64,000 nucleotides of DNA. Origin: Diplolepis rosae. Lineage: Eukaryota; Arthropoda; Insecta; Hymenoptera; Diplolepididae. Position numbers and translations under genes: made by a program. Location of the stretch: contig JAPYXD010000680.1 in assembly GCA_030998225.1 (NCBI GenBank), positions 6,324,001 to 6,388,000 of the forward strand, in the 5' to 3' direction. The notes beneath the pieces are model-generated. The model made no database searches, had not been told where the DNA came from, and worked only from the letters and a program-made list of their open reading frames with translations. Each line of letters begins with the position of its first letter. The stretch's first letter is position 1. Below, piece after piece: positions 11,055 to 23,039 of the stretch.

Positions 11055-12251
11055 CACGTGGATCAATAAGTCCTGGGACTAACTAAGAAAAACACATTTT
11101 TTTGGCAAAACTCGACTTTATTTATTAACATAGTCTCCTTCAAAAGCAACACAATCAGTCCAGCGCTTCTCTAACACTTCAATACATTTCTTGTAGAACG
11201 ATTTATCTTTGGCCTCGAAATAAGCGTTCGTTTCGGTGATGACTTTCTCGTTGGAGTAGAATCTCTTTCCTTGGAGCATTTTTTTAAGGTCTGCAAACAG
11301 GTAGTAGTCGCTGGGGGCCAGATCCGGTGAATATGGTGGGTGCGGAAGCAATTCGAAGCTCAATTCATTCAATTTCGCCATGGTAGCGAGCGACTTGTGA
11401 CACGGCGCATTGTCTTGGTGAAAGAGCACTTTTTTCTCCTTCATTTGGAGCCGATTCTCACCGATTTCGTTCTTCAAACGCATCAATTGGCCAATGTAAC
11501 GTTCGCTATTGATCGTCTTGCCTTTCTCAAGGAAGTCGATGAACAAAACTCCATGAGCATCCCAAAATACTAATTACCGGTCACTTACCGGCCCACATTT
11601 GCATTTTTGGACGCTTCTCACCGACTGCAGTCCACTCGGCTGACGACCGCTTTGACTCCGAAGTGTAGTGATGGATCCAGGTTTCGTCCATTGTCACATA
11701 CCGACGCAAAAAATTCGGTTTATTTGGGCGAAACAACTCCAAACAGCGCTCGGAATCAGCGACACGTTGTCGTTCTTGATCCACCGTAAGCAAGCGCGGC
11801 ACCCACTTTGACAATAGCTTCCTCATAGACAAATGTTCATGCAAAATAGCGTACACACTGCCGTATGATATCTTTAAGGTGTCAGCTATCTCACGCAATT
11901 TTAATTCACGGTTTTCAAAAACGATTTGGTGGGCTTTTTTTATGGTTTCCGGTGTAACTACCTCATTTGGCCGGCCCGAGCGTTCAGCATCTTCAGTGTC
12001 TGTACGACCACGTTTAAACTCAGCATACCACCGACAAGCAATGTTCAACACACGAAATTGTTTCGAATCCATTGTTTTGAGAATATCAAGACTAGCATCA
12101 CTTAAATCACTGTAACTCGTGGACCAAACATCAGAATGTCATGAAATTTTGACAGGTATCTTTTGAAGGTTGGTACTCATGAAAAATCATACAGAACTTT
12201 TGTTGGCAGCGCCATCTATGTGTCAGTCCCGGGACTTATTGATCCACGTGT
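11055..12251 (-). mobile_element. full-length mariner with TA duplication, nested in older mariner
   Basis: The terminal inverted repeats are 27 bases with one mismatch (ACACGTGGATCAATAAGTCC at the left, its complement at the right). They are flanked by TA at 11,053-11,054 and 12,252-12,253. The flanking sequence on both sides is an older mariner in plus orientation. At about 1197 bases it is near the normal mariner size. The transposase is antisense to the host copy. Confidence 0.95.
11118..12072 (-). pseudogene. mariner transposase, nearly intact, one stop and one frameshift
   Basis: Starts MDSKQFRVL, then passes directly to WYAEFKRGR, so roughly 35 residues of the first DNA-binding segment look deleted compared with relatives. 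It continues with AERSGRP, KISYGSVYAILHEHL and the first catalytic Asp in VTMDETWIHH. After MWAGK there is a TGA and a one-base frame change (about 11,550-11,581). The second frame gives Asp in FHQDNAPCH and the third Asp in PHPPYSPDLAPSDYYLF, with normal D34D spacing, and runs to a TAA at 11,118. Few lesions point to a young copy. Confidence 0.93.
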
Positions 12252-12252
12252 T

Positions 12253-12296
12253 ATTCTCCAGATCTGGCCCGCCGCGACTTTTATCTGTTTCCAAGC
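12253..12296 (+). pseudogene. older mariner relic, right part
   Basis: Continuation of the relic at 10,622: YSPDLARRDFYLF with the third catalytic Asp region, then lost at a TTAA. Between the two halves the second-Asp segment was already missing, so the host copy had an internal deletion or the insertion came with loss. Confidence 0.8.
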
Positions 12297-12900
12297 TTAA
12301 GGGGAGAAACCCATGTAAAAATTTCAAAAAATCGTACAGTTCGCAAACAGCAACAGGTTGAAGAAAATCAATTTTTGTGAAGACTCAGAAGGACTTTTGT
12401 ATGGACCTGGGATTGCAGTTTAATCGGTAACTAAAACTGTTCGTTATACTGTACTAAAACTTCAAACGCGATTATTTCGAAACTGTATTTTTAAAAACTG
12501 GTCGTGTTGTAACTCAAAAAGTTATTGACCGATTCGTCTGAAATTTTGAGAGGCTTTTCTCTACATTATTATCGGAAGGATAAGCCTAAAATTTCGGATA
12601 TTTCGAGTTCATAAAATACTTTTTGGAGGTAAAAACTGTCGAAAAAATAGCCCAAAATTCTAACTTATTTTTCAAAGGCTTATTTTATATTGAATTTTAT
12701 ATTTTTTTAGTGTTATAGGTTTATCCTTCCCGTTAATATGTTATAAAAAGAAAGAAATTCAATTTTTTTGTTTCAGATCAATGGTTAATGTGTGATAAAT
12801 AGAGCACTTTTGGACCTCGCGCCGAAGACGACAGACGAAAAATTACCCTGAGCCGCCATTTTGGAAGATAAAAAAAAAAATTATACTTTAGAAAGGTTAA
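12295..12900. repeat. half copy of TTAA element related to that at 46,047
   Basis: Begins TTAAGGGGAGAAACCCATGT, close to the terminus of the complete element at 46,047-46,739, and shares the interior phrase on decaying residues GTTATTGACCGATTCG (compare GTATTTGACCGATCG near 46,250). No matching right end was found, so it is truncated; the right limit is a guess. Confidence 0.5.
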
Positions 12901-14100
12901 ATAAAATTATTTTAAAAATTTAAAACAATAAAATTATTTTATCACCTTCAAAAACATTTTAAAAATATGACTGATTTTGAGGCGTTTACATAGACTTCCA
13001 TTATAATTGTCATATCACTGCGATGCGTTTATGAATGTGTGCGTTGTGCGGTCAAGTTAAATTGCGTTAAACTAGTATTTAATCATGTATTGGTATGTTT
13101 ACTATTGATATTGATACATTTATACGTGTATGTGTATGTAACTATGTTTATAAATACTCTACGTAGCTCACATAATCTAATAAGAACTATGATAAAATTT
13201 ACCAGATGCAATTATTCCCTATTTTCGATATAAAAAGTTATAAATATGGTTCCACTATCTCCAAAAGACTATAGGAATTCGGTTAGACAGAAGATGTGAC
13301 TTTACTATTGTCTTTTGTAAACTTAACATTCTTTTTTAAGAATTAATAAAACATTTATTGAGTTTACTTCAATATAATTCGTTCTATGTGTCGATCACGA
13401 TTTTACTATTTCAGGAAATAAAACATGCTTTTGTTTTTTAGGCATAAGTACAATTATTTCACCATTTTCTCCAATATTATTAGTAACACCATTGTTTAAT
13501 ATTCAAAATAGTAATTTCTAAAAAACTGATGTTATATCCTCGTTTCCTATTGACTTATGGTAAAAATAAATATAATAATACTTAATTTTACAATGAAGAG
13601 TTTCTCCATGTCGAACCTACTTAGCATAGAAAGAGCTAGAAAGTAATTCTATAGTGTAAAACTGATTAGCATATAGTAAGAACCTTATCAGACCGTCTAG
13701 ATACAAAAATAACGTCTTTCTATTCTAGAAAATGAAATAGTATCTGAACAGTACCTGGCCAGGCTCCCTATTCAGACAATCTTATAAAAGAAATTCATAA
13801 AGAAATACTATCTAACACCTTAACTGAACCAGATCACACCCTTTTGCCCCATAAATTATTTTCTCTTTCCAAAGTGCTTCATATACTTTACATGCATTTC
13901 CCAAACGACTCTTCAATTCTTTTCTACTTTCGGTAACAATATACTTTCCACAAAAGTTCTACTCTGAAACATGAGGGATAGGAACACTTTCAGCTGGCAA
14001 GAACACCAATGTGAATTCGATTAGATGCTATAAAGTTTCTCGTAATTTCAGATTGTGAATTCAGGGAAGACAGTACGAGTTGAATGTATTATAAAAGCAA
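12901..14100. other. no gene seen
   Basis: A+T-rich sequence with chance frames only. No repeat boundary recognised. Confidence 0.35.
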
Positions 14101-14104
14101 CTAG

Positions 14105-14530
14105 ATAGGGCGTTTTGTAATCATGGCGGCTTCACAGGGTTAAACTGAAAAGCAGTCGCGCAAAGTGTACCATAGTGTGCTTAACTTCTTGAATATTTTG
14201 TCACAGATGTGCGGCTTGCTCTCTTGTTTCGCATGGAAAAGGTTAAGGTTTAATATCAAACTCGGATCTGTCATTTCTAAGGACGTTGAAGGGTGAAGGG
14301 AGTAAGTATACATATTTCGAGTGAGAACATGGAGTCGTCGACGTAGCCTCGCTCCAGGGTGCAAACGGCTCGATCGAGGACTCGTCACGTATAGTGTACG
14401 TGTGCAGCGTACGTTAGATTTCCACCCCCTTCCAACCCCTCGATCGCCCAACTATGTTACCGACGCTTCACCCAGACACGTTTACTCTCTTTACTTTTCT
14501 CTTGTCTTTTGCACCATAAAGCGCAGTTGA
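14105..14530. other. G+C-richer island, nature unknown
   Basis: Base composition is clearly richer in G+C and CpG than the surroundings (for example TCGTCGACGTAGCC, CTCGATCGAGG, CCCTCGATCGCCC). Overlapping frames are open on both strands (minus 14,140-14,451, plus 14,321-14,530) but resemble nothing I know and lack clear splice sites. It could be an untranslated exon, a promoter or an old transposon. Confidence 0.3.
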
Positions 14531-14639
14531 AGCAAAAAATTCCTCATTTCTGAGTTTCTTTCTAACGCTACTACATATAAATGTATATGTACGAGTATAC
14601 TTATAAATAAAAATGTATAAGTGATTCCACCCGATATTT

Positions 14640-15290
14640 ACATTACGAAATTTTTTTGAAACTGCAATATTGGTTTTTGATATTGCTCATAAATCTCTAC
14701 CAATTATCGTCATAACATTTTTCGATTAAACCAAAATTCAAAAAGTTACAGTATTTTAAAACTTGAAAAAAGTCAATATCGAAATTCCATTTTCCAGTTA
14801 AACTATACGAGATACGAATAAAACGTTGTGACGAAAATTTCAAACTCAACTAATTAATTTTGAAATAATAAAAAAAAATTTTTTATATGATTTATATTTT
14901 TCTGTTTAATTTTAAAAAATACTACTGAAAATCGAAAATTCAATTTTTTAACCAGAATATATAGAATACGAAAAAACGTAAGGATGCAAAATTGTTTGCT
15001 TTAATAAGGTCTATAAATTTTTTCTGACACAATTTCTGTTAAAATGTGTAATTTTCATTTCAGCTTTAAAAAATACCATAAAAATTCAAAGATTACAAAA
15101 TATGTGAGATACGAAAAGAACGTTAAGATAAAAAATTATGTATCTAAAGATTTCTACAACTTTTTTGATAAGATGTATATTTTAAGTTTTGATTTTTAAA
15201 TATTGAAAATTCAAATTTTCAACCAGAATATGTGAAATATAGAAAAAGTATCAAAATGCAAAATCGTTTATAAGTTTGGTATACTGATTT
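14640..15290 (+). repeat. array of degenerate ~140-bp repeat units, forward
   Basis: Successive units carry a GATACGAAAAAACGTTAAGAT-like block, then AAAATTGTTT, a TCTACAAATTTTTT block, and a CAATTTTTCAACCAGAATAT block. Copies of the GATACG block start near 14,812, 14,958, 15,110 and 15,230. The same family recurs inverted at 16,960-17,420 and at 42,830, 47,690, 50,150 and 56,560. Confidence 0.7.
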
Positions 15291-16959
15291 TTTTTTTGTT
15301 TTTTTTTTATATATATATATTATTATATCAATAAATTATATATAAAAAATTTATATTAATTATCGATAGTTATAATCATATAATAATGATAATAATAATG
15401 ATGAACAGGACTTATATCGACCCTTATTATGAACATAAATATAGAGAATGCAATTAAATTCGTAAATGTGGCTTGTACTCATAGTCATTTTATTATCACG
15501 ATTGATAAATGCAACAATTATGATAAGCGTCATTCTCGCTCCTTATTATTTATGGGAATCGCTACATAGGCTTCATTATCAAAAATCATATAAATGCAGG
15601 TTGTTATAAGAGATATTATTGTAATGTTCTGGAACTCAAATAAATTTGAAAAACAATAAAAAACTATTTATTTATTTATTAACACCAGCCAAATAATTCA
15701 AAAAGCTGGCATCTTGTTTAAGCCCATCTATGCTGAAAAAGGCAATTTGTCCACGTAAGAGAAGATTTCAGGGGAAAAAATGACATTGACTTTGCCCCAG
15801 CATTGAACCTAACTTTCAGCAATAAAAGATGAAAAATTGTTTTCAGATTCGACTCGGGAACACGCAGAGTTGTAAAGAATTCTTTCATGAACAAAATTAT
15901 ATTAATTTTATCATAAGATAATAAACATTGCGTCAAAATTACGACTTTTTGATAAGATTAGGAAAGAAACCCAACATTTAACAAATATATTACACAATAC
16001 ATAATTGTAAGAAAAATTATTTTTTTCTGAGAAATTTATTCGTCTCTTTTCTAAAATAGCGATTCGTCAATACATACAACCATTAGAATTACTAATTTCT
16101 TGTCCTATGATAAAACTAATTTATCATACAAATCTATTATAAAGATTGCAATATTAATTCAAATAAGACTTATAGTTGCCTCAAATAAATACAAATGTAC
16201 TTGGTTTGTAATCAAATTGATTTCATTTGGTTGTACAGCGTTATATAAAAAGATCCTAAAATTTGGCAGTAAAAGTAAAGCTATTGTAAATAAGATGATC
16301 TGCTTTTGAAATACGATAAAATATTCGTTTTCATCGAATTTGAAATGGTGAATTTCACCGCAATTGAAATTCTTAAATCAGATTTATTCGCGAAACGTAG
16401 TCATACGAAATATTTTATTCTCAGGGAGAAACCGTAACGTCTTTCAAAATGCGCTATGTATCTCGAGAAACTGGCGACACAGCCTTAGCATATTCATGTC
16501 TTAAAAGTACCGACCTCAACTTCAATAATTTTCCCCGATTGTGGAATACTCAATTTAGGAAGAGAGGCCGCGAGTAAGGTCTAACCCTATAGTCGTGATA
16601 TTCTACATCGATCAACTACTCATTCAATTTCGAAGTACTTTTCATCTCTGATTTGGCCAAATGTTAGAATATTTCATAGATGTAATTTATAACAAACAAT
16701 TAACAATTTTTATTATATATAGTCAATTTTAAAATATTGCAGATATGAATTACATTTTCACAAAGTTACTAAATTTGTTAGCCTCAAATGAAAAAGAAAA
16801 TTCAATTTACTTAAGGCTTAATCAGCCTTAAGAAACACATTCTCATCATGACTTTCAACATCAACTTTGCGCTCGATTTTATGTATACATTTCTGTAACT
16901 TTCTAATATTTTACATAAATCAAAAAAATGTATCTTCTTCCAAATACCTCAAAACGAAA
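15291..16959. other. A+T-rich spacer between inverted arrays, no gene seen
   Basis: Holds a poly-T/TA tract at 15,290-15,330 and TATA-rich simple sequence. No coding segment supported. Confidence 0.35.
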
Positions 16960-17420
16960 AAGAAATCGTAGAATTTTTTTAAGCAAACTACTTTTTATTT
17001 TAACGCTTATTTTGTATCTCACATATTTTGGTTACACAATGGAATTTTTGATTTTCAATAGTGTTTTTTTAAACCTGAAACATGAAATATACATCTTGTC
17101 GAAAAATATTCTACTGAGAATTTGTAGACCTTATTTAGGTAAATAATTTACCATCTTAACGTTTTTTCCGTATGTCACATATTTTGTTTAAATAATTGAA
17201 TTTTTGAATTTAATTCGTATTTTCATTAATTAATATGGAAAATATGCGTTTTATTAGAAACTATTTTAGACAAAATTTGTAGATCTTATTGAACCGAACA
17301 GTTTTACAAATTTACGTTCTCTTCGTATTGCACATGCTATTGTTAAAAAATTGAATTTTGGATTTTCAATTGTATTATTATGAGCACTATCAGAAAGCAG
17401 TATTGGAATTTTTGATTTTT
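16960..17420 (-). repeat. array of degenerate ~140-bp repeat units, reverse
   Basis: Same units as at 14,640-15,290 but inverted: GTATCTCACATATTTTGGTT, ATACATCTTGTCGAAAAAT, ATCTTAACGTTTTTTCCGTAT and TTACGTTCTCTTCGTATTGC appear in order. Together the two arrays form a large imperfect inverted repeat around a 1.7-kb spacer. Confidence 0.65.
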
Positions 17421-17779
17421 TCATAAAGTTTTTTTTTTAAATTCACAAAAAATACTACTACAGACAGATACACTTTTATTTAAACCGTTTTTTCTGACTC
17501 AGGGGTCTCAAAACGTAAAAATTTGATCAAAACTTTTTTGCAGGTGCAAATCTCAATTTTTAGAATTTCTTGCCTCGGACGATCTCCAAAAAAATTTTTT
17601 TTTGGACACGGCAATACTTCCTCGCCATTTCGTATTTCTTGACAAACAAATTTTTTTTATAAAGTTAATATATTAGTTAATAACCCCTATATATTTTAAT
17701 TGATTTACGTTTCGTTATCTGCCTGAAAATAAATCATAAAATTGACACTATTTTTAGAGGCTCAAAGATGATGAAACCC

Positions 17780-18208
17780 CTTAAGACTTCAAATGATATT
17801 ATCAGTCGTGTCTTATGGAAGGAAAAGCAGTATTTTTTCTGAACAAAATTTTTAATTTATGAAAAATAATAACTTGAGTAATTTTGGATTTTCATAAACC
17901 ATCGCTAATTTTTTCGGGGAAAATATTCTCTACCACTCTACCGTTTCCAATTTGCAGAATTGAATTTTTAAAATAATCCATGATTTATGAAAAACCAATC
18001 ATTTTTTAAAAATTGGTAAGGAGTGATAGTAGGGGAAATTTTTATTTCAAAAAACATTATTAAAAGTTTTTTTTTCGTGAATTTAAAATTTTTTCAGAAA
18101 AAATAGTGTTTCCTTCTATAAGACACGACTGATAATATCGTTTTATCTCTTAAAATTTAAAAAAAAACTTCTTTTTCAGAGACCTGAATTTTGGCACAAC
18201 TACCTTAA
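17780..18208. mobile_element. foldback MITE, TTAA family A, left end missing
   Basis: The right end reads ACAACTACCTTAA. Near the left, GATATTATCAGTCGTGTCTT is inverted against AAGACACGACTGATAATATC near the right end, and the arms pair to the middle. The outer left terminus seen in other copies (GGTAGTTGT...) is absent, so this copy is truncated. Relatives are at 43,597, 45,378 and 51,100. Confidence 0.75.
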
Positions 18209-18982
18209 AAAAATTAATTTTTCCACATTTTAAATTTCCATTCAACGAGACGTTTGACCAATACTTTTACACGATCTGGAGCGCTGGACGAGGTATCCAA
18301 CTCAGACTCTTAATTGAACTTTATACACATAAATGCATTTCTTATTACCATGTGAACGAAAGTAAATGAAAGCATGTGAAAGAAAGATTCTAAAATAAAG
18401 AACTTTGTCCTATCTTCGTTGTCTCGACTCGTCGAAGCGTATTCAAGCTCATATTCATATCCATATTTCAAAACTCACGAGACATGAGCCATTGTATCAG
18501 TGAATATACTATGCAGTATGCATCGTCTGCTGCAGAACATTGTGGCACAACCACCTTCTGAATTAGTAATGACTCTGTGAGTGCGTACCAACAGAAATGT
18601 AATTTGCTACATGTATAGGCCTTCGTTCTGATAATAGATTAGCTGTTCATCCAGCTGAAATCATGGCCAAATACGTTTTCATTGGTATCATTTAGCCATA
18701 GACCTGACCATTTACGTGGTTGCTTGCTAAACTGAATTGATTGTCATGGAAGGATTAAATCATCTAACTAAATCTATCACATACATATATGCGTTTTATC
18801 AATTTAAGCAAAGTTCATATTTTGAGTTCAGGTCAGTTAGTAAAAAGTAAATTGTATCAAGATCGGAAAGAAGTTGATTTTGACAAGTGTGAAGTTTGCC
18901 GCCCGAGCGAAGCGAAGACGGCGATCACAAAAGTTACTCAATAAGTCCGTGACTTCTCGAAAGATGGTGCCATTATCGTAAA
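18209..18982. other. no gene seen
   Basis: Moderately A+T-rich flank of the mariner. GCCCGAGCGAAGCGAAG at 18,901 matches a short G+C-rich motif found in other repeats of the window (34,955, 57,115, 57,243). Confidence 0.35.
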
Positions 18983-18984
18983 TA

Positions 18985-20220
18985 CCACCTTGATCAAAAA
19001 GTTTTAGGACTCGTCACCGTATGGCGCTCTCGTTCGGCCCATTTCAATTCTTCTTTTTGTGTTGTGTTGATAGAAGTGTCATTGACGTTCTGTCAGACTT
19101 TCAGCTTGATAGCTTGACATTTGTTGAAGTGACGCTGTATTGTGTACATCTATCTTTGTGTGTGGTTTCAATTTTTCACAAAAAAAAAATGTCATCGACT
19201 TCGCAGCAACGAGTTTGCATTAAATTTTGTGTTAAAAATGGATTTAACGATGCGCAGACTTTGGAAATGTTGGTAAAGTGTTTCGGCAACGATACTCTAA
19301 CGAGATCCAACTTTTTCCGCTCGCACGAACGCTTCAGAAGTGGTCGTGAGTCGGTCGAGGATGACGAATGCAGTGGCAGGCCGTCGACGGCGAAAACTGA
19401 TGAAAACATCAACAAAATCAAAGGGTGGTTTTCAGTGGAGTTCAACATTGCTTACGGATCCGCTCAAGACATTTTGGTTAATGATTTGGGCCTCAGACGT
19501 GTCGCTGCAAAGCTGGTGCCGAAAGACTTGAATTTCATGCAAAAAAGGGATCGCGTTGATGTCGTAAAAGACATGCTTTCCAAGGTCGACTCCGACCCAT
19601 CATTCATCAAAGGGATAATTACTGATGACGAGACGTAAAACGTAAAAAACGTAAAAACCACGTCGTTTTCAGTCGAAAAAGAAGGTTATGCTTACGGTTT
19701 TCATGGATTACAGAGGTGTTGTGCATCATGAATTCCTTCCGGAAGGCCAGACCGTCAACAAGGAGTATTATTTGGGCGTTATGAGACGTTTGCGTGAAGA
19801 AATTCGCCAAAAAAGACCGGATTTGTGGGCAAATGTGGATTTTGCACCACGATAACGCACCGTCGCACAATGCCATCGTAATCCGGAGCATTTGGCTAAA
19901 AACGAAACGAATACCATCCAACAACCACCGAATTTACCTGATTTGACTCCCTGAGACTTTTTCCTATTCGGTCGACTCAAGAAACCGCTCCGCCGAATGC
20001 GTTACAGCACCCGAAATGAGGTCATGGAAAAATCGAAGATGGTTCTGATGGCTATAGCGCAAACCGATTATAAAAAATGTTTCGAGGATTGGATCAAGCG
20101 CTGGCATAAGTGCGTTGCAGTCGATGGGGAGTACTTTGAAGGGGACAATATCGATTATGATGAATAAACTTGTATTTCTGATTTTAAAAATAAAGTCCTA
20201 AAACTTTTTGATCAAGTTGG
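18985..20220 (+). mobile_element. full-length mariner, inactive, with terminal repeats and TA duplication
   Basis: Terminal inverted repeats near TTGATCAAAAAGTTTTAGGAC occur at both ends with one early mismatch (CCACC against CCAAC). TA flanks lie at 18,983-18,984 and 20,221-20,222. Length is about 1236 bases. It encodes a transposase relic at 19,189-20,167. It differs in sequence from the mariners at 157, 11,055 and 20,345, so it is another lineage. Confidence 0.92.
19189..20167 (+). pseudogene. mariner transposase relic (DD34D), several breaks
   Basis: The natural start is ATG 19,189 (MSSTSQQRVCIKFC); an earlier in-frame ATG at 19,021 lies in the leader. HTH region: FRSHERFRSGRESVEDD then SGRPSTAKTDEN. 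After INKIKG a stretch seems deleted, resuming at YGSAQDILVNDLGLRR. The first catalytic Asp is in IITDDET, followed at once by TAA. The rest reads in shifted frames: KKKVMLTV, VVHHEFLPEGQTVN, second Asp in ILHHDNAPSH, third Asp in LTP*DFFLFGRLK (stop beside it), and C-terminus GEYFEGDNIDYDE. Confidence 0.9.
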
Positions 20221-20344
20221 TATGTAACTACTCTAAGAGAATACCATCTAATATCAATGCGTAGACAAAGTTTCAAGTCAGTACGTTGGTTAGAAAATTT
20301 TTTACAGACAGTTGAATTTAGTTCTTTATTGTTAAAATAAAACC

Positions 20345-20863
20345 ATGGAAAAAAGCGAGTTTCGCGTGCTTATTCTACGAGGAAAATCAATCAAAAAAAC
20401 ATATGAATTTCGTTGCGGCCGTATTAGCACAAGTGATGCTGAGCGTCCTGGCCGTCCAAAAGAGATGACTTCTCAAAAAATGATCGATAAAATCCACGAC
20501 ATCGTACTCAACGATCGTCGATTGAAAGTGCGTGAGATTAGTGAGACTGTGAACATTTCAGTTGGATGCGTATGGCACATTTTACATGAATGTTTAGGCA
20601 TGAGAAAGCTGTCTGCAAGATGGGTGCCGCGTTTGCTCACAGCCGATCACAAGCGGGCTCGTGTGGTTGCGTCTGAGCAATGTCTTGGCATGTTTCAATG
20701 TAATTCAAAGGAATTTTTGTGGCGTTATGTAACTGATGATGAAACGTGGATGCATTATTATATGCCAGGAACAAAAAATCAGTCGAAAATGTGGACTGGG
20801 CCTGGCGAATCTGCGCCGAATAAAGCGAAGACGGTTTCATCAGCTGGTAGGGTCATGGCCACT
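20345..20863 (+). pseudogene. mariner transposase fragment, N-terminal half
   Basis: A single open frame begins MEKSEFRVLI and has an apparent internal deletion to YEFRCGR. It continues through AERPGRP, NISVGCVWHILHECLGMRKL and ARWVPRLLTADHKR to the first catalytic Asp in VTDDETWMHYY. It ends at SSAGRVMATQY, where relatives continue into the second-Asp region. No terminal repeats found. It lies 125 bases downstream of a different mariner. Confidence 0.88.
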
Positions 20864-20892
20864 CAGTATTAAAAAGATAAAATTACCTTTTC

Positions 20893-21215
20893 TTGAATTT
20901 TTCCACCATATTGGATCCACCATTTTGAATTTCAAAAATATAAATTCTGTTTCGTAATCAGCGACCTTCAAAACTCCTAAATACCGAGTTTCCGAAAAAT
21001 TTAATTGTCTTGTCAAAATCTGTACGCCGTATTGGACCCGCCATTTTGAATTTTCAAAATCTGAATCCAATATCGTAATCTGCGACCTAAAAACTCCTAA
21101 CTGCCGAGTTTCAAAAAGATTGGATAACTTTTCCTAGAATTTGTATGCCATATTGAATTTTGGAAATTTAAGTTCAGTATCGTAATCAGCGGCATAAAAA
21201 ACTTAGGAATACCGA
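20893..21215. repeat. tandem repeat, ~121-bp unit, three degenerate copies
   Basis: CCATTTTGAATTT recurs at 20,920 and 21,041, and CGTAATC.GCG recurs at 20,953, 21,074 and 21,181 (spacings 121 and 107). Between them AAACTCCTAA.T.CCGAGTTT is shared. Confidence 0.8.
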
Positions 21216-23009
21216 ATATCATGTGAATTCAAACCTGAACTAGAACCCGTATCACTACAAACTCGAATTTCTCCCAACGTCTAAACAAATTGAATAGCAT
21301 ATTAAATTATTATTATATATATACCAAATAATTATGTATAATTCAATTAAAAAAAAAACACGTAAGATATTTATACGGGTCTGTCCAAAGAGAGGTTAAG
21401 TTTCGAAATTAGTTCTGAGGCTCTATATCATTTCCTCAAATGAAAAAAATACTAACCACAAGATATCAAAGTAAACTAAGATAAAGATCCTAATCCTCAT
21501 AACTCCTGTAAGCCACCCCTATATAAAATAAATTAACCCCTGAAATGAATTACATCTTGAAATTGGCGCCATAATGGCATCGTCCGTCTTCTTTTCAAAT
21601 CGCCTAATTATTTTTTCACGTTAGAATAAATTACATAGAGAGAAACCACAAGGGACTTAATATGTTTTTACTTGTGAAAGCTATATGAAGAATAAAAAAA
21701 GGTCTACCTTTAGAAAAGATTTAATTTTCCTTTATCCCACGGGAGATTTAATTTTTAATTTTTAAAAATTTTTGTGTAGTTGCTTTTCTCTCTTGAAAAT
21801 AAAAAGTTTTTATTGTGGACACTTTTTTCATACGATGCGTATGCCTTGAGATATTCTGATGTTTCAAGATGAAAAAATAACACTATATTGTAATCAAAAC
21901 ATCTAAATTTATGTACCGAAAATATTTAAAATTACCAAATAAATACTTACTGACAGTAACACAAAAGAAGGTTTGTCTGTTCTTAAATCTCTATAATTAC
22001 AAAAAATAGCCTTAAGTTCATATATAAAACAAACCACGTGACCAAATTTCTGTGAAAACTGCCGTGGGATAATTCTTTAATTTACAAACTATATTTCTGA
22101 AAATTTAGTCAACTTTGTTTTAATGAAAATTATACAAAATTTTTACAATTAACTGTAAGCATCATTGAAATTAAAGTTCGTAAGGTAATTCTAAAAATTA
22201 ATAATTAAAACTGATTTTTCATAAGTAACAGACGGAAAAAAAAGAACAAAGGTTTATCTGGTACCTGTGACCAAATTTTTGGTTGATTTAACCAGAGAAT
22301 GTGTTTCATCCAGAGATACTTCGTTTGGATTCAATTTGATTAAATGAAAAAAATATTTCGGTTGATTTAACCAAAATTTGATCTATACAACCAAATTTTG
22401 TTTGACTCAAATAAAGATTTTTGTTCATTTAGCAAAATATTTTGATTAGATTAAGTAGTTATTTTCTAGATGTGAAAATTAAAATGGTAACGTTAAAATT
22501 CCGAAAAAATAATAGCATTTATAGTTTACTATTATATATTATATAATATATTAAAAATTACAAATTTGGTTATGCAACAAAAATTTAGTTCGATCAATCA
22601 AACATATTCATTAATATATACTGTTAACCAAAGTTTTGTTTGATTCAACTGAACATTTAGTTATTTCAACCAAATTGTTTCATAGATTGAATAATTTGTT
22701 ATATTTAACTATGATTATCAGTTTTACTATGTTTTTTATGCGCAGAACCTAACCAGATGGAAGGCATTAATGAACATTACTGTACGAAAAAAATAAGGGT
22801 GAAGGCGGGAGTGATTGATGAAGAACAAAGCGGGGTAGGAGAGGTGAGGGCTCTGTATAATTGTAAGCTTCTGGAGCAACCGCGTCAACTTCTGCAATCA
22901 AATTAAACATACATATAACAAATAGAGACATTCAACACAACACACTTGTATAACTTGAAAAAAAATAATTCTAATACAACTAATAAAAGTGCAAATTACT
23001 CCATTTTGC
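21216..23009. other. A+T-rich, no gene; region of repeated AACCAAA/TTGGTT motifs
   Basis: From about 22,255 to 22,700 the phrase TTGGTTGATTTAACCAAA and variants recur on both strands; similar sequence is found near 40,560-40,690, 54,280 and 54,690. This is probably a degenerate MITE, but I cannot set its ends. The rest shows nothing. Confidence 0.35.
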
Positions 23010-23039
23010 CAAGGTCAATTTTTAAAGCGAATTAATTTT

